A DNA stretch of 17,168 nucleotides from JBFIHZ01 sp041601535 (GTDB taxonomy: Bacteria; Pseudomonadota; Gammaproteobacteria; Xanthomonadales; SZUA-36), in contig JBFIHZ010000049.1 in NCBI GenBank assembly GCA_041601535.1, forward strand, positions 1 to 17,168. The letters run 5' to 3'. The position numbers were made by a program, and so were the translations under genes. Below are positions 15,317-17,168 of this stretch, piece by piece. How positions within the stretch are numbered: position 1 is the first letter of the stretch; the number at the start of each line of letters is the position of its first letter. The notes beneath the pieces are model-generated. The model was not told the origin of the DNA. It did no database searches and worked only from the letters and a program-made list of their open reading frames with translations.

Positions 15317-16234
15317 CTAATCATAGAACGGCGCCTCGTCTGCCGGCCGCGTCTTGAAGCGGCGGTGGATCCACCAGTACTGTTCCGGCGACTCGCGGAT
15401 ATGCGCTTCCATAATGGCATTTATCCGCGCCAGACCCGCCTCGGCATCCTCGCCGGCAAAACCCTCCAGCGCCGGCAGGATACGCACCGTATACCTGCGG
15501 CTGGCTTCATCATATACCGGGAACATCGGCAATACCGCGCAGCCGGTCATGCGGGCCAGCCGGTGGGTGGCCAGCAAGGTGGCCGTCTGGATTCCGAAAA
15601 AAGGCACGAAAGCGCTTTGTGCCGCGCCGAAATCCTGGTCAGGCGCATACCAGATCATGCCACCGCGCTTCAGCAGCCGGATGGCACTGCGCATGTCGCG
15701 TTTGCTGATCATGGATTCGCCATAGGCCAGCCGGCTGCGGTTCTGGTACCACTCCAGCACCGGGCTGCGCAGTGGTCGGTAGATGCCACTGACCGGAATG
15801 GCCATGGCCAGCAGCCGGCCACCGATTTCCAGGCAGCTGATATGCGCCGTGACCATCAGCACGCCCTGCCCCTGCTGCCGCGCAGCCTGCAGGTGCTCCA
15901 GCCCCTGCACTGCGCCAAACCGGCGGAAGCGCTGATCCGATGCGGACCAGGACCAGGCGATTTCAAACACCGTGCGCGCCAGCGAGTGGAAACAGCCACG
16001 CACCAGCAGCGCCTGCTGCTGCGCCGTCATTTCTGGAAAGCAGCGCGCGATATTGCGCTCGGCAATACGCCGCCGCCGCTTCATGGCACGATGCAACAGC
16101 GCGCCCAGTGGCCTGGCCAGTGCCAGGCCCAGGCGCTGCGGCAATTTACCCAGCGCCCAGATAAACCCCACGCCCAGCCACCCCGGCCAGTAACGCGGTG
16201 TGAAAGGGGGTCGTGGTCCCGGTTCGGTCAACAT
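15317..16234 (-). CDS. Lipid A late acyltransferase, LpxL/HtrB family
   Basis: 305 residues, the typical size. The start is the ATG at 16234, with AAGGA 10 bases upstream; the frame is open back to 16330 but that extension has no homologous look. Near residues 15-40 there is a hydrophobic, membrane-associating stretch. The catalytic HX4(D/E) motif is HISCLE (H131, E136), preceded by GQGVLMVTA. YAPDQDFG (196-203) is the second conserved block of the family, and the tail WWIHRRFKTRP is typical of LpxL/HtrB. It would transfer a secondary acyl chain from acyl-ACP onto Kdo-lipid IV(A) at the cytoplasmic face of the inner membrane. It converges on the LPS-core glycosyltransferase block. It could equally be an LpxM- or LpxP-type enzyme; chain length is not predictable. 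Confidence 0.93.
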   Translation of the reverse strand: MLTEPGPRPPFTPRYWPGWLGVGFIWALGKLPQRLGLALARPLGALLHRAMKRRRRIAERNIARCFPEMTAQQQALLVRGCFHSLARTVFEIAWSWSASDQRFRRFGAVQGLEHLQAARQQGQGVLMVTAHISCLEIGGRLLAMAIPVSGIYRPLRSPVLEWYQNRSRLAYGESMISKRDMRSAIRLLKRGGMIWYAPDQDFGAAQSAFVPFFGIQTATLLATHRLARMTGCAVLPMFPVYDEASRRYTVRILPALEGFAGEDAEAGLARINAIMEAHIRESPEQYWWIHRRFKTRPADEAPFYD

Positions 16235-16320
16235 GCCGGTATTGTCCTTGCTACGGTCCGCCAGTCCAAGCCCCGGCCGCACATTAACCGGCGCGCCTGC
16301 GCCCGCTGGCCGTGCGACAT

Positions 16321-16359
16321 GTCCGGCCACAGCTCAGGCAGGATCGGACCGGGCCGGAC
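16321..16359. repeat. 8-bp inverted repeat downstream of the methyltransferase gene
   Basis: GTCCGGCC (16321-16328) and GGCCGGAC (16352-16359) are exact reverse complements with a 23-base loop, about 10 bases past the methyltransferase stop codon on the minus strand. There is no T-run, so a factor-dependent end or RNA-stability role is possible. The same 134-base gap separates this gene from the LpxL-type gene. Confidence 0.3.
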
Positions 16360-16368
16360 TATGCCTTG

Positions 16369-17168
16369 TCAGACCTTGCGGGCAACATACAGGATATGTT
16401 TGCCCATATAGGCCCAGGGAGTCGAGGTATAACAACAGACGTAACACTGCTCAAAGCCGGCCTGTTGCAGCTCATCCAGTAAATCCATACCAAAGGACTG
16501 AAAACACAGCACCCCGCTATCGGACAGCGGGTCGCCGTGGTAGTCCGGCGGCAGCAGGTGGACAATCTCACCGTCAGCATCAACGGTGGCACGGATTTGC
16601 GTTTCGGCTGCGAAGCTGAAGGGCGCGCTCAGCAACAACTGGCCGCCGCTGGCAAGCACCCGCGCAAACTCCCGCAGCGCCTGTTTGTAGTCGGCAACGT
16701 GCTCCAGCACATCAAAACTCAGCACGCAGTCGAACTGCTGGTCAGGAAAGCTCAGGCGGGTTACATCCTGGATCAACACCTGCCGCTCGCCCAGGGAGAT
16801 GCGTTCACCCGGTGCGGCTTGTGCGCTGTACTCCGAGCCCGTGGTTTGCGGATAGCGCTGCAGGATCAGGTCGTGCAACGGCGTGATGGCTTCTGTTATA
16901 TACACCCTGCAGTGGGCGGAGGGCCGGCAAAGCTGCTCAAACAGGTGGAAGCCACTGCGCCAGCGATTGATCAGGCCGCAGGTCTCACAGCGCAGCGTCT
17001 CGCGCCAGTTGACGCTGTCCCCATCTTGCTGGATGGCAAATACCGACTCTTGCCGGCACACGTAGCACCGCCCCTGGTGTTGCAAGCTGGCAGGAACGGC
17101 GGGGGCTGCGGATGCCCGGTTGGTGTCAAAATAGTTGTGCACCGCTTCAATATCACGGGTTTTCAGCA
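16369..17168 (-). CDS. Class I SAM-dependent methyltransferase with N-terminal zinc ribbon, 5' end at window edge
   Basis: The stop TGA is at 16369-16371. From an in-frame GTG at 17142 there are 257 residues, but the frame stays open to the right edge, adding LKTRDIEAV. The next codon, straddling the edge, ends in TG on the minus strand and so could be the true start; at least one base is missing. There are paired Cys motifs CYVC (26-29) and CETC (52-55, numbered from the GTG), a four-Cys zinc ribbon. The methyltransferase core follows: VYITEAITPLHDL, GSEY, then DVTRLSFPDQQFD and the class I post-motif SFDVLEHVADYKQALREFARVL. The first SAM loop does not show the plain GxGxG, so the fold is a divergent class I type. 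Substrate unknown; methylation of a sugar or surface glycan is suggested only by the envelope genes next door. Confidence 0.85.
   Translation of the reverse strand, partial: LKTRDIEAVHNYFDTNRASAAPAVPASLQHQGRCYVCRQESVFAIQQDGDSVNWRETLRCETCGLINRWRSGFHLFEQLCRPSAHCRVYITEAITPLHDLILQRYPQTTGSEYSAQAAPGERISLGERQVLIQDVTRLSFPDQQFDCVLSFDVLEHVADYKQALREFARVLASGGQLLLSAPFSFAAETQIRATVDADGEIVHLLPPDYHGDPLSDSGVLCFQSFGMDLLDELQQAGFEQCYVCCYTSTPWAYMGKHILYVARKV

Noticed and set aside
1..17168. Mobile element, CRISPR array, tRNA or rRNA
   Set aside because: I saw no transposase, integrase, terminal repeats, spaced direct repeats or recognisable RNA gene. Gene order and composition are uniform along the window.

Overview
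The window is a GC-rich, densely packed stretch of chromosome. It most likely comes from a marine or environmental gammaproteobacterium: it carries a GlnE adenylyltransferase, an LPS-core assembly block, a lipid A acyltransferase, and Gram-negative lipoprotein and small membrane protein genes. The exact genus cannot be read from the sequence. I see no IS element, prophage, CRISPR array, rRNA or tRNA, so this looks like ordinary chromosome with one catabolic module and one cell-envelope module.

Region 1 (1-3986) is a probable D-glutamate catabolism module. On the minus strand, in transcription order, lie an XRE-cupin regulator, a DUF1611/DgcN-type D-glutamate N-acetyltransferase, and a DgcA-type enolase-superfamily epimerase that runs off the left edge. 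The last two genes overlap as ATGA. A fold-type I PLP enzyme (class V aminotransferase) is divergently transcribed. The 371-base gap between regulator and aminotransferase holds a perfect 20-bp palindrome, a good candidate operator. The known scheme is D-Glu to N-acetyl-D-Glu (DgcN) to N-acetyl-L-Glu (DgcA). The role of the aminotransferase in it is unknown and is the most interesting question in the window.

Region 2 (3987-10442) is housekeeping. It holds a YhiN/HI0933-type flavoprotein. On the minus strand follow an M1 aminopeptidase lipoprotein and, coupled to it by an ATGA overlap, a 53-residue membrane protein short enough to be missed by default gene calling. Divergent from these is glnE, whose start codon follows a consensus -10 box so closely that the mRNA may be leaderless.

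Region 3 (10443-17168) is the cell-envelope block. It holds an ELM1-family GT-B-like protein (minus strand) and, divergently, a small CHCC zinc-finger protein. Next come a GT4 glycosyltransferase, an O-antigen ligase-type polytopic protein and a GT2 glycosyltransferase, joined by 4-base stop/start overlaps. Two minus-strand genes close the window: an LpxL/HtrB-type lipid A acyltransferase and a zinc-ribbon SAM methyltransferase whose 5' end is at the right edge. The 327-base gap at 14990-15316 has no long gene but contains a 40-base stem-loop and a possible 25-residue membrane peptide ORF.
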